Origin: Caenibacillus caldisaponilyticus
GTDB lineage: Bacteria > Bacillota > Bacilli > Bacillales > Sporolactobacillaceae
Assembly: GCF_002003465.1 (NCBI RefSeq)
Contig: NZ_BDDQ01000002.1
Span: 114,725 to 178,724, forward strand
Length of the DNA: 64,000 nt
Reading direction: 5' to 3'
Positions within the stretch are counted from its first letter, which is position 1; each line of letters starts with the position of its first letter. This document shows, piece after piece, positions 8,930 through 18,803 of the stretch. The notes beneath the pieces are model-generated. The model had not been told where the DNA came from. It saw only the letters and a list, made by a program, of their open reading frames with translations, and searched no databases. Made by a program: the position numbers and the translations under genes.

Positions 8930-10362
8930 GGCTTCGCCTCCTCACGCGCGCGCCGGATCGCCCCAGCCGCAAGGAAAAAGAAAAACGTGAACACCTTGTC
9001 TTCCCATATGTTGTAATACAAGCCTGCGAAAGAAGCGCCGAACAACAGCCCCAATAACATGACGGCGGAGCGGGCGCCGCTTTTTTTGATCTCCAAGATT
9101 TTCACCATGAATCCGAGCAAATATACGGCAAACAGTAGAACGCCCGCCGCACCGGTCTCCACGAGGATCTGAATGTATTGGTTGTCGGCGTACATTGACG
9201 CGGGAAGATGATAGCGCGGATAAAGCGGCGAACCGTACGCGTGGGCGGCGGAATCGCCGAACGTGCCAAAGCCGGCGCCGACCAACGGATGATCGCGAAA
9301 GACTTCCATCCCCTTTTTAATAATGAAAAGCCGTCCGCTGTCCATGCTTTGCGCGACCTGATTCCGGTCGAACGCGGAAGTGAACCGTTGCGGCCCCTGC
9401 GCCTGCTTCATTTTCGTTATTTCATATTCACCCATATGGCTGGCCGCGAGATGCACCGGGTAAGCGACGAGCACGATCCCTAAAAAGAGCGGAAGCAGCG
9501 CAGACAAGAGCGCCCGCTGCGGGCGGTACCAGAGCCAACAAGTGATAAACACGACGAAAAAGCTGATCACCGAACCGCGGGAAAACGTCAGCACAAAAAC
9601 GCCCGCCATCCCGATAAGCCCCAAAAACAGGCCGCGACGCGTCCAGACCGCCACGCGTGAGCGTAATCCGGCATACTGGGCCAGCAAGCTGATCGTGAAC
9701 AAATAGCAAAGCCCCAAGTAGTAGGCGAGGACGTTCGGGTTGCCTGGCATGCCGTAGATGCGGTTGCGGTTGGTCGCCGACAGGTTCCAGTTTTTCCATG
9801 CCTCGGGCACGCCCAGCGTCCGATGCGACAGCTTTTCCATCAAACCTTGCGCGCAAACGACCATGGCCGTCCAAAAGCAAACCCATAAAAAAAGGCGAAG
9901 ATCTCCTTCCGTGATTCGTTCAAAACGCCTGACGATATAAAAAACGAGATACATCAATAAAAAAGCGCGGATTTCGAATAAAATCGCCGATAATGGGACG
10001 GATGAAACGAACGCCACAACCGCTCCCAAACCGATAAAACCGAGATACGCCCATTCAAAGGCGTTTAAGTTAAACAGCTCGCGCGGACGTCCCGCCCGCC
10101 ATTTATCAAAAATAACCCTGACGAGCGCGGCGGCTACGACAACATCCGTCAACGCTTTTAAACCGGGGCTGTAAGCGACGAGCCATTCCCGGGCCGGCAC
10201 GTAACACGCAAGCACCATAAGGCCTGTTTTCGGCTGCAAAAACGCCAAAACGCCGGCCGAGATGACCGCCACCACCCCCGCGGCGGATGACGCCAAAACG
10301 CTGGCCGCCGCCAAGAGAAGTAAAACAACAATGAGTGCACGAGCGTATGCGGGCTGAGGCAT
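8926..10362 (-). CDS. O-antigen ligase/polymerase-type membrane protein
   Basis: Polytopic membrane protein of 478 residues with about eleven hydrophobic segments and a large extracellular loop (about residues 300-400) ending in the V-G-A-G-F-G-T-F motif typical of the Wzy_C/RfaL family. Such proteins polymerise or ligate lipid-linked oligosaccharides on the outer face of the membrane; TuaE of teichuronic acid synthesis is a Bacillus example. GGGAGGG lies upstream of the ATG. It is coupled by overlap to the downstream GT4 gene. Together with the GT4 at 10847 and the flippase at 12571 it forms a plausible polysaccharide export set. Function is by family only. Confidence 0.85.
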   Translation of the reverse strand: MPQPAYARALIVVLLLLAAASVLASSAAGVVAVISAGVLAFLQPKTGLMVLACYVPAREWLVAYSPGLKALTDVVVAAALVRVIFDKWRAGRPRELFNLNAFEWAYLGFIGLGAVVAFVSSVPLSAILFEIRAFLLMYLVFYIVRRFERITEGDLRLFLWVCFWTAMVVCAQGLMEKLSHRTLGVPEAWKNWNLSATNRNRIYGMPGNPNVLAYYLGLCYLFTISLLAQYAGLRSRVAVWTRRGLFLGLIGMAGVFVLTFSRGSVISFFVVFITCWLWYRPQRALLSALLPLFLGIVLVAYPVHLAASHMGEYEITKMKQAQGPQRFTSAFDRNQVAQSMDSGRLFIIKKGMEVFRDHPLVGAGFGTFGDSAAHAYGSPLYPRYHLPASMYADNQYIQILVETGAAGVLLFAVYLLGFMVKILEIKKSGARSAVMLLGLLFGASFAGLYYNIWEDKVFTFFFFLAAGAIRRAREEAKP

Positions 10363-10846
10363 GTTTCCATTTTCCCTCCCTCCCCATCCTGGTTTGTGCA
10401 GAAAGCCGCTTTCTTAAACGTTCCATCGCATATGCGGCGAAAGGGCGATGTGCGTTATGGCCGCATTGCGAAAGGCCGCTTCTTTTTCCTGACCGTTTCG
10501 CGGAGAGAGAGAAACGTTTCTTCCCGCATTCTCCGAGCATGTTCCCTTCCGCTCGTCATCTTGCGGAAAAAGGGTTCCGAAAAGAGGCGGGACGAAAAGA
10601 CTTGGTGACCAACGCCAACGTATAGAAGCCGGCCGCTTTGGACGACACTTTAACGAATGAAACGAAATGGAGCGAAACCAGTCGAAAGGCAAACGAACGG
10701 CGGCATACAGTTTGCCCGGATGGCTAAAATGTCCGAATGCGAACTCGATCCGAGCCATCAAAACTTTTTTCATTTCAATTTTTAAAGGCGGCATATAGCT
10801 GCATGTGAGGCTTTTTTGAACGTCTAAAAAGGGGAGGAGAAACCCC
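10363..10846. other. divergent intergenic region
   Basis: About 480 bases between the divergent polymerase and GT4 genes. Overlapping short frames on both strands have no recognisable motif. Promoters for both directions are expected here but no clear boxes were seen. Confidence 0.4.
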
Positions 10847-12040
10847 GTGCGCGTGCTCATGATGACCATTTTCGACTATCCGCACACCGGCGGATTATCC
10901 ACCCATATGCAAACGTTAAGCGCCGGTTTGGAACATTATGGCCATCAGGTCGACATCCTTTCTTTCAGCGATCTTCCGCCCTACACGAGAAAAGGGCTTG
11001 TCCAAGGGCCGAGCTTTATCATGAACAAAGTCAAGCACGGGAGAGGGTTTGTTTGGAGTCAATTCCAAAGAAAGGCTCTGCTCGGCAAACGCCTGTACGG
11101 CCATATAAAAAACGCCCGATATGATCTCATCCACGCCCACGATGTGTTCGCCGCGCTGGCGGCCGCGGAACACGGCCGTTTAACGGTCTTGACCGCGCAC
11201 GGATACATGACGCGCGAAGCCGTGAGCAAAGGGGCGATTCAACCGCAAACCGCCGAAGAAGCTCGGCTGTTGTCCGCGGAAATCCGCGCCTATCGAAGCG
11301 CGCCTCAAGTCGTCACCGTCGATGAACGCATCAAGCGTTACATCAAAGAAACGGCCGGCGTCGACGCCGTCGCGATTAAAAATTTTATCGACTTGGAGGT
11401 TTTTCACCCTGATAAACGACGAAGAGACGAGATCCGGGACGAATTGGGGCTCCCGCGGGAGGCTGCGCTTCTTTTTGTTCCGCGGCGGCTCACGAAAAAA
11501 AACGGCGTGATTTATCCCGTCATCGCCTTGCCGGAAATCTTAAAAAAATATCCCAATGCCCTCCTCCTTTATGCCGGTGATGGAGAGGAGCGGCCGGCCA
11601 TCGAGCGAATCATCGAGGCGCGCGCTCTGCAGCGCCACGTGCGCCTGCTGGGCGCCGTTTCCCACGACCGGATGCAAAAGTATTACGCGGCGAGCGACAT
11701 CGTCCTGATTCCCAGCGTGCATTCCGAAGGCGTAGAAGAGGCCACCTCCATCGCCGCCCTCGAAGCGATGGCGTCCGGAACCCCGGTGATCGCCGGCAAC
11801 GTCGGCGGCTTGAAGGAGATCATTGCGGACGGCAGCGACGGCGTTCTCGTACCGCAAAAACAGCCACAAGCGCTCGCAGGCGCCGTCATCGAATTATTGG
11901 ACCGGCCGGATTTTCGCGCACGCCTGGCGGAGCAAGCCCGGGCAAAAATGGAACGGGAGCATTCCCACCTCGCCGCCGCCCGCCGCTACATTGAGCTTTA
12001 CCGGGAAACATTGGAAAAGAAACCGCCCGTCATGGAATGA
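10847..12040 (+). CDS. GT4-family glycosyltransferase
   Basis: Glycosyltransferase of 397 residues with GT-B architecture. The N-terminal half starts M-x-V-L-M-M-T-I-F-D-Y-P-H-T-G-G-L-S-T-H, the typical glycine-rich acceptor loop. The C-terminal half (about 200-370) has F-V-P-R-R-L-T-K-K-N-G and P-S-V-H-S-E-G-V-E-E-A-T-S-I-A-A-L-E-A, the donor-binding acidic motif. The start is GTG, preceded by GGGGAGGAGAAACCCC. It is similar in type to TuaC-like enzymes. It faces away from the polymerase gene and precedes the flippase. Substrates are unknown. Confidence 0.9.
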   Translation: MRVLMMTIFDYPHTGGLSTHMQTLSAGLEHYGHQVDILSFSDLPPYTRKGLVQGPSFIMNKVKHGRGFVWSQFQRKALLGKRLYGHIKNARYDLIHAHDVFAALAAAEHGRLTVLTAHGYMTREAVSKGAIQPQTAEEARLLSAEIRAYRSAPQVVTVDERIKRYIKETAGVDAVAIKNFIDLEVFHPDKRRRDEIRDELGLPREAALLFVPRRLTKKNGVIYPVIALPEILKKYPNALLLYAGDGEERPAIERIIEARALQRHVRLLGAVSHDRMQKYYAASDIVLIPSVHSEGVEEATSIAALEAMASGTPVIAGNVGGLKEIIADGSDGVLVPQKQPQALAGAVIELLDRPDFRARLAEQARAKMEREHSHLAAARRYIELYRETLEKKPPVME

Positions 12041-12570
12041 AGCCGCGCCGAACCGATGTGACGAGCGATCCGACGGTGACTCCGCCTTCCCCCGTTTTCG
12101 GCACAGACGGCCTGGATCGGGTCGACGGAATAGGGCGAACGCCGCGACAAACAATGAGAGCACAGAAAATGGGGAGCGGAAGGACTCCGACCTTTCCCTT
12201 TTAAATTTTAGGCGCACGCATAGTAACATTTCTTTTGAGCGAAAACCGATAGACAAGTTTACGCATCGCATCCGTGGTTGAATCGGGCCGATCCATTCAT
12301 GTGCCCGTTTTCGGGAATGGGCATGAAGAGAATCTGAACTTCCGCAATCTGAACAAACCGAAAGCGCCGGTCTTCATCGGCTCAAGAGACATAAACTTAT
12401 AAACCGAATGGGAAGCACGTTTGGCCGAGCGGTCGGAAGGCGCCAAAACAAAGGAAGGCGAAATCTGCCAAGGGAAACACGGAAGCGGCGTGACTGAAAC
12501 GGCCTGTTCAAATGCGCCGACGGGTTCCGTTCGGCCAACGGTCGGAACCGCGGAGGGGACGGTTAAAACC
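12041..12570. other. intergenic region before the flippase gene
   Basis: The flippase frame stays open for 50 codons upstream of the chosen start, but that part is hydrophilic and unlike the family. Nothing else is supported. Confidence 0.4.
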
Positions 12571-14082
12571 ATGACCGCATTTAAAAAAACGGCATTTTAC
12601 CTCTTATTGCTGTCGATTGTCTTGAAATTGGCGGGTTTTTTACGGGAAAGCGTCATCGCCGGCGAATTCGGAGCCAGCCGGGTGACGGACGGATTTCTGC
12701 TGGCTTATAACCTGCTGACCCTTTTCATGCTGATCGTCGCCACCGGCTTCAACAACGTGTTTTTGCCGCTTTACGTGAAAAGCCGTGCCGCCGACCCGAC
12801 GGCGACGGAACGAAGCGCCAACGCGCTGTTGAACCGATCCTTGTTGCTGTTTTTTCTTCTCGGTCTCTTGTTTTATATTGGGCTGCCTGTGATCGCCCCC
12901 TATGCTCTGGGATTTACGAACGAACCGACGCGCTTGACCGTCGTCGAAGCCGGTCGCTTTTTCGGTCTGTTTCTCTTTCTTTTCGCCCTTACAGGGATTC
13001 TGGAATCTTATCTTCAAGCGCGCTACGTCTTCGTCCCGACACAAATCGCCAAACTGGCGGGAACGCTCGGCAGCGCCCTTTTCGGCCTCTGGTTCTCAAA
13101 TCAGTACGGCATCATGAGCCTCGCGTACGGATTCGCCGTCGGAACGGCCGTCGGCGTAGCCCTTCAAGGTTTCTATCTTTATAAAACAGGGTTTAAATGG
13201 CGGCCGCAGCTGAATTGGAACCCCCGCTTCGGCGAGGCCTTTTTTGTGATGCTTTGGCCGGCGTTGCTCGATACGCTTGTCGGGCCGATCAATTCGTTCG
13301 CGGACAAGTTGTTCGCGACGTCCAGCGTCGCCGGCGCCGTGACTTACCTCAATAACGCTTCGCTTATCGCCAGCCTCCCGACCGCGCTCTATGCAACGGC
13401 GATCGCTTCGATTCTCTTTACGCAAATGACCGAAGCGGCACGTTCGCCGTCTTTTATTAACCTCATATCGAACGGTGTTCAATCCGCATTGCTCATTCTC
13501 GTTCCCGTGGCGGCGGGCCTTGTGATCGCGAGCGGCGACATCGTTTCACTCATTTATGAACGCGGCGCCTTTACCGCCCATGATACCGCGGAAACCGCGG
13601 ACGTCCTCGCCCTTTATGCACCGCTCGTCGCCGCACAAGGGGCGCAAGCGGTGATCGCCAAAGCCTTTTTTGCCTTGGAACGCGCCCGGACGTTGCTGAA
13701 AATCAGCGTCACGACGATCGCGGCCAACTTGTTGCTCAACGCCCTCTTCATGCTTTGGCTTGGTTATAAAGGACTCGCTTTGTCGAGCTCGCTCGTATCG
13801 CTTTATTTCGTCACGGCATCCGCCTATGTGCTATACAAGCCGTACGACCGGCGAAAATGGAAAGCCTTATGGCAAGGGCTATTAAAGATTATCCCCCCGA
13901 CCGCAATCATGGTTCTGTCCCTTGTGCTCACCCGACAAGCCGTTTTTTTGCCGCTGCCCCCGTTTTGGCGCGTGATGGCCGAATGCGCCTTTGGCGCCGC
14001 CGTGTACGGCCTCGCCACCTGGTTTCTGAACCGGTCGGGGTTTTGTTTAATTACGAGAGAAATTCGGGGTGGCAACCGATAA
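12571..14082 (+). CDS. MurJ/MviN-type lipid-linked oligosaccharide flippase
   Basis: Membrane protein of 503 residues with about fourteen hydrophobic segments, MOP superfamily, MurJ/MviN branch. The family signature appears at the N-terminus (L-R-E-S-V-I-A-G-E-F-G-A-S-R-V-T-D) and in the repeat-like Y-E-R-G-A-F-T-A-H-D-T. It would move lipid-linked precursors across the membrane. ATG at 12571 is chosen because the helix 1 region starts right after it and GGAGGGG lies upstream; the frame extends 50 codons further. Because it neighbours polysaccharide glycosyltransferases, a role as polysaccharide repeat-unit flippase is as likely as lipid II flipping. Confidence 0.87.
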   Translation: MTAFKKTAFYLLLLSIVLKLAGFLRESVIAGEFGASRVTDGFLLAYNLLTLFMLIVATGFNNVFLPLYVKSRAADPTATERSANALLNRSLLLFFLLGLLFYIGLPVIAPYALGFTNEPTRLTVVEAGRFFGLFLFLFALTGILESYLQARYVFVPTQIAKLAGTLGSALFGLWFSNQYGIMSLAYGFAVGTAVGVALQGFYLYKTGFKWRPQLNWNPRFGEAFFVMLWPALLDTLVGPINSFADKLFATSSVAGAVTYLNNASLIASLPTALYATAIASILFTQMTEAARSPSFINLISNGVQSALLILVPVAAGLVIASGDIVSLIYERGAFTAHDTAETADVLALYAPLVAAQGAQAVIAKAFFALERARTLLKISVTTIAANLLLNALFMLWLGYKGLALSSSLVSLYFVTASAYVLYKPYDRRKWKALWQGLLKIIPPTAIMVLSLVLTRQAVFLPLPPFWRVMAECAFGAAVYGLATWFLNRSGFCLITREIRGGNR

Positions 14083-14135
14083 ATACTACTTTTCCCTTCT
14101 GCATCCTAAAAAACATTGAGGATTATGATTTCATT

Positions 14136-14166
14136 AAAAAAGGGCTAGATCCAACTGGATTAGCCC
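14136..14166 (-). terminator. terminator of the SH3-repeat amidase gene
   Basis: Arms GGGCTA/TAGCCC with inner ATCCA/TGGAT (14142-14166); leftward it is followed by TTTTTT. It lies 112 bases past the stop at 14278. Confidence 0.65.
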
Positions 14167-14277
14167 AAAAACATCTTTGAATTTTGATGATCTTGTAGTG
14201 ACATGGCAAGGCGTGTTTAATTTTTTTTGCTTTCGCGTCTAAATATCTTTTATAACTCGTCACCCTAAATAAAAGGT

Positions 14278-16506
14278 TTAATCTACGTCCCGGAAATATT
14301 CGGTTAATGCCTCAGTTAACGCATTAGCAAAGCGTGACCGAGTGGTACTGCTTTTAAGCCGTTTCAATTCTGAAGCATTGGAAAGAAAACCAAGTTCAAT
14401 TAAAATGGCCGGGACGGTATTTTTTCTCGTGACATACAGGTTATCATCAATGACGCCTCGATTTTTGTTGCCTAGTGCAGGAACAATCTCTTGTTGGACG
14501 ATTTTGGCAAGCAGCTTGCTCTTTTCGGGATATTTATTCACACCGGGATATTCAGGATCATTAAAGTCATTGTAATGCGTTTCAACGCCAGTCACCGAAG
14601 GATCATCAGAATGGTTGGCATGGATTGAAATATAAACATCCGCATGATATTTTGCTGCTAAATCCACGCGGCATTGAAGTTCAGCATGCCCCGTTGCTCC
14701 CGGTTTGCAATTTTCATCGCCATTTCGGGTCATGATGACTTTGGCGCCCTTCTTTTCCAATGCGGCTTTAACCGCTTTTCCGTAATCAAGATTAATGACT
14801 TTTTCGTAAGTGCCATCGACCCCTTTCGTTCCTGGATCAATGCCACCGTGGCCGGGATCAATGACGATTACTTTATCTTTTAACACTCCAGGTTTGGCAT
14901 TAATATAACCCGTCACGGGCTTGCCTTTAATGTATACCGTACATTCGTACCAACCCGACGTAAAGGTTCTATATTTTATTTTCTTTCCTTTGGGATAACT
15001 TTTTAATACTTTGGATTTCGTCGAGGCCCTGGCATAGACATGCGTTGGATTTTCCTTTGCTGTCCCGTATATAACCTTTTGTGGTGAAACACTGTTTTCA
15101 ACATCCTCAGCATCGATATATCCCGTCACAGCTTTTCCATCGATGTAGACGGTACACTTATACCAGCCGGTAATGAAAGTTTGATATTTTAATATAGAGC
15201 CTTGAACATAAGCCTTAATCACTTTCGAGCTTGTGTTAGGTTTTGCATAAATATTGGTTTTGTTGATCAATCCGACGCCTCGAAGCGTTTTGGGATGGGA
15301 CACAGGAACTTCAACATCTTTAGCATTGATGTAACCTTTTACGGGTTTCCCATTAACATATACCGTGCATTCATACCAGCCGGTAACAAATGCATGGTAT
15401 TTCAGTTCTGCACCTTGCGCATAACTTTTAACGACCTTTGAGCCTGTGAATGCTTTAGAGTAAACATTGATTCGATTTTTTATTACATATCCATGTATAT
15501 CTTTAGGTTGAGCCACGGGAACTTCAACATCTTTGGCGCTAATATATCCCTTCACTGATTTCCCTTTTACGTAAACCGTGCATTCGTACCATCCGGTGAC
15601 AAAATCGTGATATTTCAACTCCGATCCTTGTGCATATTCCTTAAGGACCTTCGAACCCGTAGACGCTTGCGAATAAACCTTTGTTGGGTTTTTCATTCCA
15701 ATCCCGCGCCATTCTTTAGGATTAGCAATAGTAGTTTCAACATCCTTGGCATAGATATAGCCCGTGACCGGTCTACCATCTATGTAAACTGTACATTCAT
15801 ACCAATCAGAATTATATTGCCGATATTTTAAAACGGAACCTTGGCTGTAAATTTTAATAACTTTGGAACTGGTAGTCGCTTTTTCGTAAACTTTTGTCGG
15901 GCTTTTTAAACCGATTCCCTGCAATGATTGATTGATCGATAAGATTCTTTGTTGATTATCCGTATCGGCAACACTATTATTTTCTTCTTTACGATTCGCT
16001 GTGCGCATACCTTGCAGATTCGGGTTGCTTACGGAATCTTTTGCCTGTTCTGCTGACGAGGAAGCAACTTGCTCATTTTGGGGTTGTTGGCTTTTTTCTT
16101 TCTGATCACTAGTGCCGGCCTGAACATCATCCGATTCAGTCTTTTGAATATCACCAGAGTAATGCTCAGGATCAGTGATTAAATATTTTAGAGAATCATT
16201 TTCAACATATCCCTTCCAATTTTTCCCCGTCCTTTGATCGACATAACTTACATATGTATAATCTTGACCTATTTGTAGCACCGTCACTTCAGTCATCGAT
16301 GGAACAGAGACTAATATTTCGCTATCTCTTTGCCCATCCCTGTAAATATTTACTGTTTTCTTACCTTCTTTATCATAAACAATGGCCGTGGATCCTGCAG
16401 TTTTATCATTTCCCGTCATGCCTGCGTCTGCTTTTGCGACAAACGGAACAGTTGAAAAAACTAGTATAAATGCTAAAAGACAATGAACTATCTTCCCAAA
16501 TTTCAC
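14278..16506 (-). CDS. SH3-repeat N-acetylmuramoyl-L-alanine amidase
   Basis: Secreted autolysin of about 742 residues that would cut the bond between N-acetylmuramic acid and L-alanine. Order: signal peptide (about 1-27), an SH3b-like domain (about 40-110), a Gln/Ser/Glu-rich linker (about 115-195), five SH3-like modules of about 71 residues (about 198-550), then a zinc Amidase_3 domain (about 555-742). Each module carries a motif close to G-W-Y-E-C-T-V-Y-x-x-G-K-x-V-x-G-Y-I. Zinc ligands appear in D-P-G-H-G-G, S-I-H-A-N-H and the catalytic Glu in I-E-L-G-F-L-S-N. GTG at 16506 is chosen because GAGGGG is eight bases upstream. The same module type recurs in the glucosaminidase at 27133. The gene is AT-richer than the genes to its left. 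Confidence 0.92.
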   Translation of the reverse strand: MKFGKIVHCLLAFILVFSTVPFVAKADAGMTGNDKTAGSTAIVYDKEGKKTVNIYRDGQRDSEILVSVPSMTEVTVLQIGQDYTYVSYVDQRTGKNWKGYVENDSLKYLITDPEHYSGDIQKTESDDVQAGTSDQKEKSQQPQNEQVASSSAEQAKDSVSNPNLQGMRTANRKEENNSVADTDNQQRILSINQSLQGIGLKSPTKVYEKATTSSKVIKIYSQGSVLKYRQYNSDWYECTVYIDGRPVTGYIYAKDVETTIANPKEWRGIGMKNPTKVYSQASTGSKVLKEYAQGSELKYHDFVTGWYECTVYVKGKSVKGYISAKDVEVPVAQPKDIHGYVIKNRINVYSKAFTGSKVVKSYAQGAELKYHAFVTGWYECTVYVNGKPVKGYINAKDVEVPVSHPKTLRGVGLINKTNIYAKPNTSSKVIKAYVQGSILKYQTFITGWYKCTVYIDGKAVTGYIDAEDVENSVSPQKVIYGTAKENPTHVYARASTKSKVLKSYPKGKKIKYRTFTSGWYECTVYIKGKPVTGYINAKPGVLKDKVIVIDPGHGGIDPGTKGVDGTYEKVINLDYGKAVKAALEKKGAKVIMTRNGDENCKPGATGHAELQCRVDLAAKYHADVYISIHANHSDDPSVTGVETHYNDFNDPEYPGVNKYPEKSKLLAKIVQQEIVPALGNKNRGVIDDNLYVTRKNTVPAILIELGFLSNASELKRLKSSTTRSRFANALTEALTEYFRDVD

Positions 16507-17818
16507 ACTACCCACCCCTCATAGATTCTTTAATAAAATTTGATAGTTGATAGTTTTCCACCCCTTTTTTAAACGTCTCACTTGACAATAATACATGAAG
16601 CGATGCGTTTCGACATCCATTATTTTACCATATTTTATGATTGTTTTTTATATAAATTTATAATTTGTATAAAAATGTGATTATTATTTTATTTTAAAAT
16701 TCTTTCATATGCTAATGCACATTCGAATAGAACCGGAAAACGGATTGGGCTTAAAGCATGATCATTGACTATCAAAGGCAAAGAGGCGAATAAAAAAAGA
16801 TAGAAATGTATTTAAAAAAGCAACAATACCTTTTTAAATACTGACTGAGAATATAACAACACTAATCCTAAAAGCCCCTAAATAATTAGAAAAAGAGAAA
16901 AGTACCAAAAGCATCTAACCTAAGTTGATATTTAATTTAATTAGTTTTTTGCGTTTGATAGTTTTGGGAGGTGGACCCTCCCTTTACTTGGTTCGATTTC
17001 AGTTTAATTTTTCGTTTTTTACACTTCAACCTTTAAATCGCTCACCGATTTGGCCATATTTATAATGATAATGCTTGCTGAAACACGTTTCATTGCGGCA
17101 CTTTGTAATAAAACAGATAAGTTTTAGGCCTACATAATTTTAGATCAATATCTTTTATCACTTATATAATATTTTTAAATTCATCTAAAAACCTGCATGG
17201 CAAGGGCCCTCGCTCAAATTTTTGATATTAATCAACCGTATGATTGTCATCGTAACTTTCTATACTGATAATATCAATATCTTTAAGGAACAGAAGAATT
17301 CCAGAAGTTATTGGCTAGGTTATGGTACCTCGAGGATTTCACTTGGCTTATCGAGGTCTATATGTATATAGATTTTTACCTCAACCAGTTTCTAATTCTT
17401 ATGCCAATGACTCAAAAGATAGGAAAGTTACCAAATTCCTGACAAGAGAAATCTGACTTTGACCTTGCCAGACTATGGAATGATATCTAGACACACTGTA
17501 AGGCAAATCCATCACCATCTTGTTTTCCACATGTTTTTTAATTTAAAAGTTCATTAAACTTGCTCATAAAGTCATGTTCTCGTGGCTCATTATTTATTTC
17601 TCACCGTGAGGATTGCTTGTCAGTAATCGTTTGATGTAACTGCGCCATACATACTACGTAGTGATGATTAGGTAAAATATATGTTAAAAAACTATTATTT
17701 TTTAAAAGCCTTATCCATAACCAAGTTACTCATTTTGTACTTTTTATCGTGTGCGATTTAGAATGTTAACTGTATTTTATATTCAATAGGCATTTAAGAT
17801 ACGAAAGAGGTGACTATT
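16507..17818. other. 1.3-kb AT-rich intergenic region
   Basis: Strongly AT-rich, with stop codons in every frame and no recognisable gene, tRNA or riboswitch. A small hairpin TCTATA-TGTA-TATAGA followed by TTTTT lies near 17357. It separates the leftward amidase from rightward galU and may contain decayed sequence from an island boundary. Confidence 0.5.
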
Positions 17819-18721
17819 TTGAACAAGGTACGTAAAGCCATTATCCCTGCAGCAGGGTTGGGTACGCGTTTTTTACCGGCAACGAAAGCGATGCCTAAGG
17901 AAATGCTACCCATTGTCGATAAACCCGCCATCCAATATATCGTTGAAGAAGCGGTTCAATCTGGAATTGAGGATATCATCATCGTTACCGGCCGCAATAA
18001 ACGTGCAATAGAGGATCATTTTGATCATTCACCGGAATTGGAACATATTTTAAAAAGCAGAAATAAAACTGCATTGCTTGAAAAAGTTCAACGATCGACA
18101 AACTTAGCTGAAATCCACTATATTAGACAAAAAGAACCTAAAGGCCTGGGGCATGCGGTTTGGTGCGCCCGTAAGTTTATCGGCAACGAACCGTTCGCCG
18201 TTTTGCTGGGCGACGATATTTTTCGCGGAGAAAAACCGGGATTGCTGCAATTGATCGAGCAATATGAGCGCACCCACTCATCGATCATCGGCGTCCAAAA
18301 AGTCACCTATGACCAAACACACCGGTATGGGGTCATTGATCCTGCGGAAGAAAAGCAAGAAGGCCGTTTATTTGCCGTCAAACGTTTCGTTGAAAAGCCC
18401 GCCCCCGGAACGGCACCATCGAATCTCGCCATCATCGGCCGTTATGTATTAACGCCGGAGATTTTCGACTTCCTTGATCGCCAAGAAATCGGTGCCGGCG
18501 GCGAGATCCAATTGACGGACGCCATTCAAAAATTGAATAACGTCCAAAATGTCTATGCGTATGATCTGATCGGCGAACGATTCGACACCGGCGAAAAACT
18601 GGGATACTTAGAAACCATTTGTTCCTTCGCATTGGAAAACCCAGAAATCGGGACAGATGTTTTACAAATGCTCAAACGTCTTATTAACAAATATGAAAAG
18701 GTTAAAATGACAAAACGATAA
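17819..18721 (+). CDS. galU: GalU/GtaB, UTP-glucose-1-phosphate uridylyltransferase
   Basis: Makes UDP-glucose from UTP and glucose-1-phosphate, for glycolipid, WTA glucosylation and polysaccharide synthesis. It has 300 residues. The N-terminal nucleotidyltransferase signature [17 protein letters not shown] is followed by P-K-E-M-L-P, and G-L-G-H-A-V, L-L-G-D-D, R-Y-G-V-I and F-V-E-K-P are also conserved. TTG at 17819 is chosen: AAAGAGG ends eight bases before it, whereas the in-frame GTG at 17810 overlaps that Shine-Dalgarno, and family members begin M-x-K-V-R-K-A-I-I. It shares a bidirectional terminator with the tandem TagF-like gene. No glucosyltransferase of TagE type is in the window. 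Confidence 0.96.
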   Translation: MNKVRKAIIPAAGLGTRFLPATKAMPKEMLPIVDKPAIQYIVEEAVQSGIEDIIIVTGRNKRAIEDHFDHSPELEHILKSRNKTALLEKVQRSTNLAEIHYIRQKEPKGLGHAVWCARKFIGNEPFAVLLGDDIFRGEKPGLLQLIEQYERTHSSIIGVQKVTYDQTHRYGVIDPAEEKQEGRLFAVKRFVEKPAPGTAPSNLAIIGRYVLTPEIFDFLDRQEIGAGGEIQLTDAIQKLNNVQNVYAYDLIGERFDTGEKLGYLETICSFALENPEIGTDVLQMLKRLINKYEKVKMTKR

Positions 18722-18747
18722 AATGTTTCAGCTGTATAAACTCTCAA

Positions 18748-18792
18748 TAAAAAAGTGCTCATAAGCCTTAGCGCTCATGAGCACTATATTTT
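18748..18792. terminator. bidirectional terminator between galU and the tandem TagF-like gene
   Basis: Arms AGTGCTCAT (18754-18762) and ATGAGCACT (18777-18785). A T-rich run follows on the right and an A run precedes on the left, so it can serve both converging genes. Confidence 0.8.
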
Positions 18793-18803
18793 TATTGGGA
18801 AGG

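Noticed and set aside
10414..10869. 151-codon leftward frame between the polymerase and GT4 genes
   Set aside because: No motif, no ribosome site and it overlaps the GT4 start; treated as chance.
12421..12570. N-terminal extension of the flippase
   Set aside because: Hydrophilic and unlike the family; a good Shine-Dalgarno precedes the ATG at 12571.
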